A DNA stretch of 64,000 bases. Source: Xylogone sp. PMI_703. Lineage: Eukaryota; Ascomycota; Leotiomycetes. The notes under the pieces were generated by a model, which saw only the letters and a list, made by a program, of their open reading frames with translations, had not been told where the DNA came from and did no database searches. A program made the position numbers and the translations under genes. The stretch is from positions 3,100,001-3,164,000 of the forward strand of contig JAJTUQ010000006.1 of NCBI GenBank assembly GCA_021399445.1, given 5' to 3'. Positions 22,198-34,266 of this stretch are shown here, one piece after another. Position 1 is the first letter of the stretch. Each line of letters starts with the position of its first letter.

Positions 22198-22979
22198 GCT
22201 TTTAAACATGATATCTATACAACGCTGAGTAGTGAAAAAAATCCTTAAAAAAAAAACGGCTCCTGTTCTCGATATAGATGCACTTTATAAGCCAATTCGT
22301 GGTTATCCTAGAAGAGCTGGGTTTATACTGTATACGTTGGGTTACTGAAGAGATTGGATTGTTTTCTCTGGAAGCTGTGTACTACCAGCGACGTTAATGG
22401 ATATAGAAGTTAAAGTTAGCATATGAAGGTGCAACTTGGATTGCCCATTGAGTTAAGAACATTCTGAATCGGAGAGAGCCCTAGGAATTATCATTTTTGA
22501 CTTTCTATCTTTGTTAATGTCCTCAAACCTAAAATCTTTTCAGAAACGTGGATCAAGGCTGGTTTTAGGAAGGTGTTCAAAATGAGGCTTCGCATCACTC
22601 TTTGATTGTGCAGAGGGGGACGGAGGGTATTTCGAGCCCACTCACCCGGTCAATGTACCCCGTCTCTATCGATGATTCGAAATCATACCACTAGTGAGCA
22701 GACACGCTTGTGCTGCCAGAATTTAGTTTGCAATGCGGTAATGAACTAATGACCAATGCTCATATGCCAATTCACGCGTGGGGCTCCTAGTTTTCATTGA
22801 TTTGGAATCTGGTAACTTATGGAATAGAGTGAAAGCTGTTATATTCACATACAGCTCGTCTTGTCGTCTCAATAGTTCATCAAACAGCAAGAAACAAAAT
22901 CTACTCCCATAGGAGATTTCTGAATTCTTATCATCTAATACCATACGTTATCCACAGCACCACAATTCCAATCGCAAAC
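22198..22979. other. Intergenic stretch, 22.2-23.0 kb
   Basis: Contains broken open frames after the SDR remnant (for example 22260-22430), with no domain I can name, and the promoter of the next SDR. No repeats. Confidence 0.4.
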
Positions 22980-23958
22980 ATGGCACAAGTCGACCCTAAC
23001 CAATATACAATTCCTTTCCAGCTCACCAAAACTATGCACCGTGACCCCTATGATGAACTACTTCCATCTAACCCCTCCAATTCGCAAAAGGGCAAGATTG
23101 TCATTGTTACAGGTGCATATGGAGGTATTGGGGCTGTATGTCTACGTCTACATTAAATTTCTGTCTTCCGTCTACATTCTGATTCCTCCACAGGGCGCAG
23201 CCTCGGTCTGGGCACGTGCTGGAGCCTCCGTGGTTCTCGCAGGCCGCAAGCTGGATCAACTTGCTAAAGTCGAGCAAGAAACCAAAGCCGTCGCCATCGA
23301 CGCTTCTGCAAAAATCATCAGCGTTCCTGTTGACATCACGATTGAATCCGAAGTCCAGAACCTCTACGCCCAGATCCAGCAAACTTTTGGCCGCCCAGCC
23401 GATATCTTGATCAACAATGCTGGCTCCACTGGCATTGTCGCCCCACTGCATCAGATTCCCTGGGACGACTTCACGAATGTACTTGGAACCCACTTCCTCG
23501 GGGCAGCCCTCATGTCGAAGTACTTTGTCAGCAGTCAGCCGACACCCGCAGACCCCGTGGGCACCATCATCTATATAACTTCTGGGGCCGGTGGAATGAT
23601 CTTGCCTGGGATGTCGTCGTACTCGATCGCTAAGTTGGCTGGTCAGCGCTTGACAGAGTATTTAGATGCGGAGTACGCACGCTTGCGTACATTCTCCGTC
23701 TCACCAGGCATTATCCTGACGGGTATGACACATGAGAGTTTCAAACCGTTTGCAAAAGATCATGTTGAGTTGCCAGGGATGCTGGCATTGTATCTGTCGC
23801 AAGAAAGGGCTGATTTCCTAAGAGGAGGCTTTGTGAGCATAAACTGGGATATCAAGGAGATGGAGGCAAATAAAAAGGAGATCGCGGAGGAGAAGCTGTT
23901 GAAGCTGCAGTGGATTCCAGCCAAGATGGGCGAGAGAGGACATCCGTTTAAAGCTTAG
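22980..23958 (+). CDS. Short-chain dehydrogenase/reductase, copy D
   Basis: Two exons, 22980-23135 and 23194-23958, giving 306 aa. About 45 N-terminal residues precede the Rossmann fold; this leader (QYTIPFQLTKTMHRDPYDEL) is typical of fungal SDRs of this subtype. The cofactor loop TGAYGGIGAG spans the intron. Further motifs are AGRKLDQL (NADP-type Arg), VPVDIT, INNAGST, ITSGAGG with the catalytic Ser region, YSIAK as YxxxK and SPGIILTGM. A C-terminal extension of about 60 residues carries GGFVSINWDIKEME. Intact. The upstream ATG at 22980 is preferred because the exon-1 leader aligns with the family; a later ATG would lose the GxxxGxG loop. Confidence 0.88.
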
Positions 23959-24846
23959 GAGGATTCTTGTATCACCTAGAGCCTGCAAAAAATGCCTTAG
24001 TTCATGCCGTGACTGTACAATTAGTGTAGTCTCTGAAATTGAGCAGTTACCGAAAGCACTATTATAAAATATGCAGATGCCAACCTGTCTCGTTTGGTCA
24101 TATACTGCAACCCATGCCTAACCAACATCTATGTTGTGGGAATATGGGTGTATCTTTGTATGGTACACCGATCCCAGTCTTGCTTGAACCTTGAACATGA
24201 GTACGAGACGGTTAGGTAAGGCATATAGGCTGGTACTCAAAGATATATTATGCTAGGTGTAGCACAGGTGTCTCCGATGCCAGCCTGCTTTTAGGAACTG
24301 CACCCTGGTAGTTAGTAAACCATGATAGACGGCATCGACGAATTCGCGAGATTTTCTCCGTGACGAGATCGTATTTAGCATAGTTTAACGGGAGCCTGAG
24401 CAAACATTAGCTCTATCACATATACAGCATGTGACATGTAGCTTGATTTAGCCTATAATTGGTAGATTTACAATAGATTCCTCATCTATGGTGGGAGTGT
24501 GGGTTGCTCGCGCCTGCGCTTGGTTGTTCAGAGCTCTTAGCGCTCTGTAATCTCAATCTTGAAGGAAAGTGTGGGAACAAAAGGAGAACTCCAGGTGAAC
24601 TGGCTGCTTATCCCTCCCTATATCTGTGTCTGACAGAAAGGAAGTGCGATCAGTATGCATTGAACAACAGCAAGTGGCATAAACTCGAGCACAGCTAGTA
24701 ACCAGTCAAAATGTAAATAGTAAAAATATTGAATGTATCCAGAGCTCTGGAGATCAGGCTATATCTAGCTATGGATCTAATCTCTGTCTTAGTACCTAGA
24801 TAACTCATTCCTACCACAACAACCGTTGTAAGGAGTCTCCAAGTCT
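23959..24846. other. Intergenic stretch, 24.0-24.8 kb
   Basis: Between convergent genes. No coding signal beyond a chance 64-codon frame at 24504; no repeats. Confidence 0.45.
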
Positions 24847-25367
24847 TCAGATTACCCCAGGTTCAGCACGCTCAAGCAGATCCGCAGTTACCTTAAGTCG
24901 AGATATATGGCCTTTCTCATCTAATTTGTACCATGCCACAATCTTTACAACCGGCCCATACTCTTCCAAGGAAGTTATCGCTTGAAACCCAGACTTGCTA
25001 CGAAATCGAGTATGGAATTCGGCAACGACGTATTGACCGTCCTTATCGACAGAAACCTTGACCGGTACTAGTTCCTCGGTGACCCCCTGGTGGAGTGATA
25101 CTACCCAGTTGTAAAAACCAGGGAATGTCTTGTCCTCGAGTGTAGGGAAGATCATCTACACCCAGAGTGTTAGAAAGGCTAAGAACTCCAAAATGTCATC
25201 TAAGAAGGCATGATCATGTTCAGCTGGGTTTAAGGTTAAGTTACTTCAATGTTTGGCGCATAATATGCACAATAACGGGGAAAGTCATCGCTGTTAAACC
25301 CCTCAACATAATCATTGAAGTCCATGCGTGACTGTAGCGTCTTCGTCCCCAAATCGATGTCAGCCAT
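24847..25367 (-). CDS. SnoaL-like (NTF2-fold) small protein
   Basis: Two exons on the minus strand, 25245-25367 and 24847-25155; total 143 aa. It starts MADIDLGTKTLQSRMDF, continues YVEGFNSDDFPRYCAYYA, and the second exon has a TLEDKTFPGFYNW segment, VVAEFHTRF and a VKIVAWYKLDEKGHISRLKV strand pair. The size and the alternating helix/strand pattern with DEKGHISR fit the NTF2-like superfamily, SnoaL/DUF4440 group. Members range from polyketide cyclases to small hydrolases and detoxification proteins. No polyketide synthase is near, so a specific reaction cannot be assigned. Splice sites are GTAACT...TAG. Intact. Confidence 0.75.
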
Positions 25368-25829
25368 TTCCTACAGTTGAATCCTAATAGAATACTAGCA
25401 GGTGGTGCGGGAGACGATAATAATGATAATGATAACAGAAATTGTACGATTAGAGTCTTAGGGCCTGGAAAGTCTGAAATATAAACTTCCAATATCGGTC
25501 TCCAAGGGCTATAAGCAATAATAAGAAACAGTGTCGGGGGGACGAAAGTGCACACCGCGTAGCACGTCATCTCAAGGGTTAAGGGGAGCCCTGTCGAGCT
25601 CAGCTGAACTCGGCGCTATGCATTCAGAGCATCGATCTCGCCGGTTTGGATTCTACTTGCCGATGCAATTTACTCATTGCTATTCTCAGCTTAACACTTG
25701 TGTCGTCTTTCTCTATTAACAGCGCATGGCCCAGCTACCTTGTGTCGCCCCGATACAACATGTACGTTTTACGTTAGCATCTCATGTCATTGGTAAAGAT
25801 AACAACTAACGGAACCATCTAGCTTGGAG
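25368..25829. other. Intergenic stretch, 25.4-25.8 kb
   Basis: Promoter of the SnoaL-like gene and the left flank of the TPR relic. No other feature. Confidence 0.4.
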
Positions 25830-26110
25830 GTTCTGGAGGTATCTTTCAAGCGACGAGTTATACAATGAAGCTGAGACTATATTCAAGGAATCAATGGAGA
25901 AGGACAAAAGAGTGCTAGGGCAGGACCATCCTTATACGCTGGCAAACATGAACAATCTTCTGTCTTACATGGAAAGAATACGGTCGAGGAGCAGATGCCC
26001 TTGATCTCATGGAGAAATGTGTTACAATATGGTCCCGTGTTTTAGATTGCAATCACCCATATACTTTGTCTTCCTCGGTAGCACTGCGTGAGTGGCTGGC
26101 TGAGGAATTA
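25830..26110 (+). pseudogene. Relic of an NLR-type tetratricopeptide repeat region
   Basis: Readable in alternating frames: NEAETIFKESMEKDKRVLGQ and then DHPYTLANMNNLLSYM; after a one-base frame change, WKEYGRGADALDLMEKCV and then DCNHPYTLSS. The 42-residue spacing with the H-P-Y-T-L hallmark is the kinesin-light-chain-like TPR (TPR_10/TPR_12) that forms the C-terminus of many fungal NB-ARC or NACHT proteins. Only about two repeats remain, with at least one frameshift and no NTPase domain. It lies 1.3 kb before the intact NACHT gene on the same strand. Confidence 0.7.
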
Positions 26111-27393
26111 ATCATTAATACAGTCGATTGACATGAGGCTATAACAATAGAAAATCCCTTCCCACCAACCTGCCGAAACAGCCCTTCTGTATTTTGACTA
26201 GAAGTATAGAAAGTAACCTAGGAAGAATAACACCTTTTTAGCCAAACGGATTATTGGTAAGTGTGATCGTATCGCCGCAGAATGTTCCATGCCGGCTATT
26301 TCAAGCTTTGTCTGCTATAGTCTCCACAGTCAACCATAGTAATCTGTATTCAGCAATTGACTGTAGCGATCAAAACACCGACTCCCGAAAACAAAAACAT
26401 GAATTAAATTATCCGAGATCATTCAAGCACTACCTGATGATGCGGATATCATGAGGTAAAATACCCCACCGGTCTCCCTTATCGCTGCTATTGTGATATT
26501 GACCCCTATCTGCTTCGCAGATATTGGCAGGCTTATAAGACCTTAATAAAACAATTTTACCCCATTCTTATTCCCATGAATGCATTTGAAGAGTCCCTAT
26601 TTGCTTTCCTCAAAATAATGTCGGAATTTGACAATATTGGCATCTCAAGCAGCACAACGGCCTTTCTTGGCTCTCCCTCTTATTTGCCATATTGACACGC
26701 GGTGTTCAGATTTAGTTTGACATATATGTCTATTACTTAATGCTACCAATATAAAATTATATCTCTCTTAACATTAGAGATTACTTCAAACTTTGCTCAA
26801 TTCTTTCTAGTATTTATGTTGTCGACTTCATAATCATGGCGTCTCACACCCCGCATATTGATTTAAGCTTTGTACAAGGTGAAGAGTTTATACATTAGCA
26901 TCTTGCGACTACCAGTTCCATGTTTTCTAAAGAGAATCCAATAATTATATTTTACCGTATGCTTTTCACCCAACTTAGATTATTCTGCATTATATCTCTA
27001 ATGACTGATTGAGCCGAATCAACTTATTTCGCACAACTTGCACAAAGTTCACCCATGCCTGGTTGAAGGGATAGCCAATCAACTCAAGGTTGTTACTATT
27101 TATGAACAGGGCATAACTATTATCCGCGCCCGTACCTGCATCTGGGGAGGCTCTCGTGGCTCTTCTGCTGGGCCATCTACCGACGAGACTTAATCCTAAA
27201 CTTACCCAATTCTAAATTCTATGTATCACCACCACCATCACCATTATAATTACCATCAAGACATTGCTAGCAATTTGAACCTTAAGACTTGCCACAACTC
27301 ATCAGTCACAGCAATATCGAGACCGAAACTTGTATTTACGTTATCCTTACTGATCGGAGCCTCGCAAGGCTGTGTAGTAAAACCAAAGAAAAG
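26111..27393. other. 1.3-kb upstream region of the NLR gene
   Basis: No confident coding sequence. 27225-27260 has a short CCA/CAT-type repeat. The 5' leader of the NLR gene lies at the right end; the frame is open upstream to 27289, but the family start matches 27394. Confidence 0.4.
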
Positions 27394-30300
27394 ATGAAAA
27401 ATCCTTCAGACTACACAGTAGGCATAGTTTGTGCTCTGTCTATAGAGCGTGCGGCAGTGGAGGCGATGTTTGATGAATCCCATCCTCTTCCAGATCTCTC
27501 TTCGGACGATACCAACTCCTACACACTGGGCCGTATTGGAAAGCACAATGTTGTTGTTACCGCTCTTCCAGCCGGGCGGTATGGCACTAACGCAGCTGCG
27601 ACTGTGGTTACTCAAATGAAACAATGCTTCACATCGATTAAATTTTGTCTTTTAGTCGGTATCGGCGGTGGAGCGCCTTCCGAAAGAAACGATGTTCGAC
27701 TGGGGGATATTGTTGTTAGTATGCCTGTAGAGACATTTGGAGGAGTAATTCAGTATGATCTTGGGGAAAAGATACAAGGCCAGGAGGAGCTCCATCTCCG
27801 TGGCTCATTAAACTCACCACCTGAGGTGGTTCTGACGGCTTTGACTGCGCTGAGAGCAGCTCATGAACGGCAAAATAGCAGGATCGATGACTATATAGCG
27901 CATATGTTTGTCAGCAATGATGCGATGAAATCAGAGTATGCTTACCCTGGTGACAGCTGTGACAGGCTCTGTCCTCCCGAGCTTCAACACCCAAGTGCTG
28001 ATGCGGAATGCGGTCCACAGTGTATCGACTCTGCGATAATCCGTCCCCCCCGACAAGGTCTTAACCGCTTCATTCACTACGGCCTCATTGCATCTGGCAA
28101 CGTAGTTGTGAAAGATGCAATATCTCGAGATCGATGGGCTCGGCAACATAACATTTTGTGTTTTGAGATGGAAGCGGCAGGGCTAATGAATACATTTCCC
28201 TGTCTCGTTATCCGTGGGATATCGGACTATGCTGATTCCCACAAGAATGATCGGTGGCAGAGGTATGCTGCGGCAAGGGCGGCTGCTTATGCGAAAGAGT
28301 TCCTAGGTTTTGTGATGCCCGCAGTAGTCAGGCCACCTCAAGTAGTAGAATCATCAGAAGGTGAGTAGCAAGTATATTTAATTTGATTATAGTACGATTT
28401 ATGCCTTTGCGACCAGAAACTGGTCAGGCTCGGTACTATCTATACTCTTACGAGTTATGTTCGAGACACACTTCGATGCCGAGCATAGTTGGAATGAAGT
28501 ATAGGAACTCAAGAACCATAAAAGTCGAAGCTACACTATTTTTTTTGTATACCGGCTAGCTCTCTGCTTTGCATAAACACTTTCATTCAGCTTCAAGGCC
28601 GCTGACTAGGTATATTCATAGCACTACAATCATTAAGTTATCCCGAGATGGACAATCGTCAAAAAGATATTGAACCAGCCCTCATCGATACTTGCTCATG
28701 GCTAGTTGAACATCCAACATATGAGAAATGGTTTAATGCGTGTCAAGGAGTGCTTTTAATTAGAGGGAAGCCTGGTTCTGGCAAGAGCACGCTGATGGAG
28801 TACGCCGCACGACAGGCCATAAAATATCAAGACTCCTCGATCAAATCCACAATAGTCTCGCATTTTTTCCATGGTCGAGGGATTGATATACAGAAGACAC
28901 CCTTTGGTCTTCTCAAAAACGTTTTACATCAACTTTTACAAGTGATCCCTCCGTTGCATTTCGTTTTCTCAGAGATATTTGAGAATAAGAAGAAAACTCT
29001 TGGGCCGTATGGAAGCAGTTGGCAGTGGCATTTGAAAGATCTTCAGGAGTTCTTTTTCTCCGATGATGCAGTGCACATACTCAAAGAGTATCCCGTCAAA
29101 GTCTACGTGGATGCTCTTGATGAGTGTGAAAAAGATACGAAGATGCTCTTATCATTCTTCAACGGCCTTCTCGCTCGTTTGCCAAAGATCAGTATATGCA
29201 TCTCATCTCGACACTATCCGGATATTTTGATTCCCAAGTCCCACGAAATTGGTACGATTGAGAAGATTTGTGTCGAAGAGGAAAACCACTCGGATATTAG
29301 GCTTTACGTTCGGGAGAAGTTTGAGGACCTAAAAAGGTTTAGAGAAGAAGCGCAGAGGGAAAAGGATGCTGAAATACTGATGAATCAAATTTTAAATAAA
29401 GCAAAAGGTGTTTTCCAGTGGGTGAATCTTGTTGTCCGGGACGTGGTCGACTCATATAACAAAGGGAACCCGTTACGATCCATCCAAACAAGGTTAAAAC
29501 AAGTACCCGGTGATCTGGGCGGTCTATACAGCCGGATACTGGATCAAATTAAGATTGACAATAAACCGGAGAGAATACTTAAACTTATCCAATGGATTTA
29601 TTGTGCAGCACGACCTCTGTCTTTGGCAGAGTTGAGGGTCGCAATGGCTTTCGACCCAAATCGATCGTTCACTACGATTTCAGAGTTAGAAGATTCAGAC
29701 GACTACGCGGACAGTGATGAACAAATGCAGGAGTTGGTGAAAAGCTTATCCGGGGGGCTTGCAGAAGTGAGTCATGGGTCAGACCGTTCGTTTGTGCAGT
29801 TCATTCATCAGTCAGTCAACGACTTTATTGCAGAAGGCGGGCTCCGGTGTCTAATGTCTGAGTGCTTCGGCAGCCAAGAGGGTTTATTTCCCATGACTAT
29901 TTCAGAAGGTAGAAGTCATGACCAGCTCTCAAGGTTTTGTGCGTCGTATATCGCGACTAAGGATGTAATGAGTTATGATGGATATTTTAAAATATGGGCT
30001 GATTTTCCATTTCTTGTGTATGCATGCGATTCTTTATTTCTCCATGCGAAAGAGGCGGAAAACCAGGAGTGCTTAGATCCAAAGCTATTTCTAAACAGTC
30101 TCCAGTGGCCATCTCACAAAGTCTTTCAACGTTGGTGGAAATTGGTGGGCAACTACGGATCAAGAAACTGGTCTTTCAAAAGAGGTGCGACATCATTATT
30201 TCATACCGCAGTAGCGTTTAACCTCTTCAACATCGTCGAAGCTTTGCTAGATGAAGGGGTAGGTATCAACTTTAAACAGGGTGAGGGGTATACTGCACTG

Positions 30301-32181
30301 TACCTAGCAGTATGTATGAAGAATGAGGAAATGGTGCGAAGACTACTGGAATATAAGGCGAATACTGAAGTAAAGAGCGAGAAATTGCAGCGTACACCAC
30401 TGCAAAAGGCGGCTGAAATCGGCCATGAAGCAATTGTCTCACTTCTCCATGCCCATGGTGCGGATACAACATCAACGGATAAAGATGGGCGTACAGCATT
30501 TCATTATGCTGTTGAGAATGGACATGAGAAGATTATGGAACTTCTTTTAGCTTGGAAAAATAATTGCATGGATACGGACAACAATGGCAATACTGCTATT
30601 CACATTGCGATGAGCAATATGGAAGAGAGAACACTACAGCTGCTAGTTAGGAGGAATGTTGATATAACAGCCACGAATAATAAAGGCGAAACAGCATTGC
30701 ACGTGGCAATAAAAAAAGCCCAACCTTACTCCTCGTGGAGGCGTAACGCAGAGTTACTAGTGAGAATTATAGAGATTCTACTTCAAGCTAGAATGGATGT
30801 TAATGCTGCTGACTCTCGGGGACGCACTGCCTTGCATCTAGCTGTGGAGGCAGAAGGGCGGGCAATGCGAGAAACATACCGGGAATGGCAGATGGAGGAA
30901 CCAGCGATAGTGACGTTACTGCTCAAGCATGGAGCGAATGTCACTCTAAAGGATAAGGAGGGAGTGACTGCTCTGCAGAAAGCAGCAGCGCATAGGTCTC
31001 TACGAATCCTGAAGGTCATCGAGGAAATTACTGGAATCGTGGATCCCAACCCAAATGCTACTGTACAGTTACACGATGCCGTTGTACAGGAGGATGAGCT
31101 ACTGGTGGAGCAGCTGCTCAATGCTGGAGCCGACGTCAACGCGGTCGATAAGCGGGGGGAGACTCCGCTCAGTTGTGCGGCTGCTTGGAGTTCTGACAGT
31201 ATGGTGCGGCTTTTGCTCGAGAGAGGTGCCGATCAATCAGCGGGTCGCGAGAAACCAATTTTTCTAGCAGCCCTGCACCATAGAATAACAACCGTGGACT
31301 TGTTGCTTGATTACTTGACTGATATCGAAGCTAAACATATCGCTGAACGGGTTGCGCTACATGCTGCCGCCGGATTTGGGGAGGTTGAATTGGTTGCCCA
31401 TCTCCTCGACAAGGGCGTCGTGGACGAGAGAGACGAGGCTGGTAAGACCGCCTTATCTGAGGCTGTTGAGGGGGGACGGAGTGACGTGGTGGAATTACTG
31501 CTGAGAAGAAGTGCGAATGCGCGCGACGTGGCGGGCTGGGATGAGGCATTGTTGTGTTCGATCAAACGTGTATACCGAGGATCACGTCATATCGATGTTA
31601 CACGAATACTCCTTGACGCCGGTGCCGACCCAAATGTTGTCGCTGTCGGTGGGCGCACGGCTCTACAACAGGCCACCATAAACGGGTACTTCGATCTGGT
31701 ACCCCTACTTGTGAGCCATGGGGCAGATCTAGAGGCACGAGATCCCGAACAAAACACAGCATTGCATTACGCCCTTTTCGGTCAATGGACGGAGAAGGAG
31801 AGAAGCTCCAAAGACAGGATCGCTATCTGGTTGGTTGAGCAGGGAGCCGACCCAACAGCCACGAACCGCGATGGGAAAGGTCCTTTACACATCGCTGCAG
31901 AGACTGGGAACGAGGACATGGTGCAGTTTCTCCTAAGCAAACATGCTGGGGATAAATTGGACGACCCTGGCTGGGAGCATCTTTCCCGGCTTGCACGGGA
32001 CCATGGATACACGTATATACATAGCATAATAAAATTGGCCAGGCCGGCGAAGATAATTATGCCCGCACCCCCAGAGATAATTATAACTATACCACCAAAG
32101 GGCCGTCAGTCCAGGATTTCTCGTTGGTGGAAGCAGAATATAACAAGAAACAAACCGCAATCGATACCACGAAATGCTTAG
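27394..32181 (+). CDS. NLR-like protein: PNP_UDP nucleosidase domain - NACHT NTPase - ankyrin repeats
   Basis: Two long frames join into one gene by a 261-nt intron (exons 27394-28360 and 28622-32181), giving 1508 aa. The junction restores the usual linker ALQSLSYPEMDNRQ, so the ATG at 28648 is not the true start of the second part. Residues about 8-310 are a PNP_UDP_1 fold (GIVCALSIERAAVEAMF, LVGIGGGAP, CFEMEAAGLMN, RGISDYADS). NACHT follows, with Walker A GKPGSGKST at residues 371-379 and Walker B VDALDE at 485-490. About 15 ankyrin repeats fill residues 855-1450, then a basic tail. This tripartite plan is that of fungal NOD-like receptors, whose known members act in heterokaryon incompatibility and probably in defence. 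The nucleosidase domain would be the effector, NACHT the switch and the ankyrins the sensor; roles here are inferred. No break seen; cytosolic. Confidence 0.93.
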
Positions 32182-32787
32182 ATTGAAGAGCAAGCTGATC
32201 CTTCCGGGGTTAACTTACAGCCAAGCATGATACTTTCAATCGCTATATGACTTTACTTAGACTGACAATAAGTAACGATTCTCCATTATAATTCTTGGCT
32301 CAAGAAATCTTAACACCTAAGCCCTAGTAGCCGGCTTGTCTAATAGCTAACCACTTTCGAGCACTGATCTCAAGTTGCTAATACGTGGTCTACGTCTCTC
32401 TCACAGTCTAGGTTAGTATCAGCTTAGGTTTATCAAGTAGTTAAACCTAAAGACCAGAACAAAGTTAATGACTTCATTGTAAAGTAAATAGTTAGGGGGG
32501 TTGATCTGGCTATATGAACGCGGGAAATAGGAGCTACGCTAAATGCGCCGTGTTTACGTTCTGACGTACAATAAGTTTGCTAAACTTGAAGGCAAGTTTT
32601 AAGCACCATTTAAGCTTACCGGGTCTCTTGATCAAAGCTTTCAGAACCTGATGAGCTTCATATTTCCTCTCTTTATTGTATGGGCCCCTTCTGCACATGA
32701 GACTTGCAAACCTCTTGTTAACTGAATATATTTCTCTATATATTGCATTTCTCTATAGAATGAATAAAACCATTTACTACTTAACAA
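32182..32787. other. Intergenic stretch, 32.2-32.8 kb
   Basis: Between convergent genes (NLR and DUF6594). No coding signal or repeat. Confidence 0.45.
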
Positions 32788-33840
32788 CTATAGACTACTC
32801 GTATTACCTAGCTGAAGAAATACCATGAGTACCGCCGAGTACCTAGCATTGAGTCAGATAAGGCATTTCAAGTCCACATAGGTAACTGTCAAGGGATAGA
32901 CTCACGCTGCTGTAGCCGCGAGAGTCTCGAACGGCTTTGCTATAGTGACAGACGAGATCATGGCCAAGAAAATGATGATGAAGACTGTGATGACGGCAAG
33001 TTTCTCCATAGGCTTGCTCATAATCTCCAATATCCACATCGGAACAATAAGCATGATCATACCCACACCAACTATAAGGCAGTTGATGAATCTATCGATT
33101 CGGTTGTCAGATATGGACAAAACTAGTCCTTTGTCGTAGTATGGCAGGGTAGGGTCTTCTTTCCGCCATAGTGGATGGATCCGGAAAGTTAGAGATCGCT
33201 CGAACAGTCGCCTGAGAGGTGTCTTGTCCTTTGATACTACACGAAATAGGTCATGGTCATGGTTTAGGTATTCTTGCTCATTAGTGTCGATAGCATATCC
33301 GCCGCGGTTCTGGTGCCAGGTCCTTAGACTCTCGATATCTGGATTATACGCATTTTGGAATGCCTTAAGATGAGATTGCTGGATCATGAAGTTATCTTAA
33401 TGATTGTTAGTCCCTCATATCTTATCGTTGTCTGGGAATTTACTGTATTTTTCTAGCTTCTCGTATACCTTCTGTAATATGGCTGTGCGATCTTCTTGGT
33501 CATAACGGAATGTTCCGTTGTTTATATCACCGGCTTCCTTCTTGCTGTATTGCTGGTCTAGATCTTCTAGCTGCAGTTCCAGCACAGACAATTGATCTTG
33601 AAGCATCAGCGCGATGCGACTATTCAACGAGGTGAACCTTCGAAAAATGTAAAAGTCATTGTCCCAAGCTATGAAATCGGCATAGCCTTTGTAGCCGACG
33701 TATTTCCATGGCTTTGTTGCAATCTCAGCATTGGTTGGTCGGTCGGTAGATGTCGATTCTCTTATTGATCCTAGTGTTGATACTGATGATCTAGCTAGCG
33801 ATGGAGAACAGCCGGTATGAATTGATACGGATGATCCCAT
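32788..33840 (-). CDS. DUF6594 membrane protein, copy A
   Basis: Three exons on the minus strand, 33444-33840, 32906-33395 and 32788-32842; total 313 aa. The first intron (33396-33443, 48 nt) removes two in-frame stops, with donor GTAAAT, branch CTAAC and acceptor AAG; the join reads LEKYNNFMIQQS. Domain features are WKYVGYKGYADFIAWD, FYIFRRFTSLNSRI and a coiled-coil LELQLEDLDQQY in the first half. Three hydrophobic segments lie between residues 225 and 305: INCLIVGVGMIMLIVPMWIL, VITVFIIIFLAMISSV and LAATAAYSAVLMVFL. The C-terminal ARPFE/LAATAAY-type motif (here AKPFETLAATAA) is characteristic of this fungal family, whose function is unknown. The gene sits convergent to the NLR gene; a second copy is at 61170. 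Confidence 0.85.
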
Positions 33841-34266
33841 CTGAATACTTTCGCGAGCTTTTGTTGTTCATAATTCGGCGTGTGGCTGGCCATGAATGTA
33901 AAACAAGATGCAAAGGTTATAGTAGGCTGACTAGCAATACATAGCCTGGGCGCTGTTTTAACCACGGCGCATAAAACTTTATGCATTATTGCACAGATGG
34001 AATTTGATTAGTTGATAGGGTATGGCTGCTTTGACTTGAATCATTTCGTTATAGTGAAACCTGTCACCGTTTCGTTTTACCCTGCCTTGCTGCCTAGTCT
34101 CTACTTGGGCAGCTATGAAACCCCAGTCCGGTGTCCAACAGTACAGCCTCGTGAAGGACCACATTGTTTTGAGTTGCTAGAATATTTTCTAGTTTACTTC
34201 CTTTCCTACTATTTGCGTAGTCGGAGCGAGCATAAACTCCCCAGAATAGATCAACAGAGCAAATTC
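33841..34266. other. Intergenic stretch upstream of DUF6594 copy A
   Basis: Promoter region of the minus-strand gene. An open frame runs through 34012-34266 into the ORF below but has no coding character. Confidence 0.4.

Noticed and set aside
22600..22710. tRNA-like hairpin with TTCGA words
   Set aside because: No consistent A and B boxes or cloverleaf could be drawn on either strand.
5809..25367. Secondary-metabolite gene cluster (laccase, SDRs, MFS pump, SnoaL-like protein)
   Set aside because: No backbone enzyme (PKS, NRPS, terpene synthase) or cluster regulator is present in this part, and several members are pseudogenes.
28648..32181. Separate NACHT-ankyrin gene starting at the ATG at 28648
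   Set aside because: Coding sequence continues in frame upstream of this ATG (ALQSLSYPE), and a splice pair joins it to the PNP_UDP frame in phase.
33396..33443. Two in-frame stops splitting DUF6594 copy A into two genes
   Set aside because: They lie inside a good 48-nt intron with a CTAAC branch site; the join restores the family motif.
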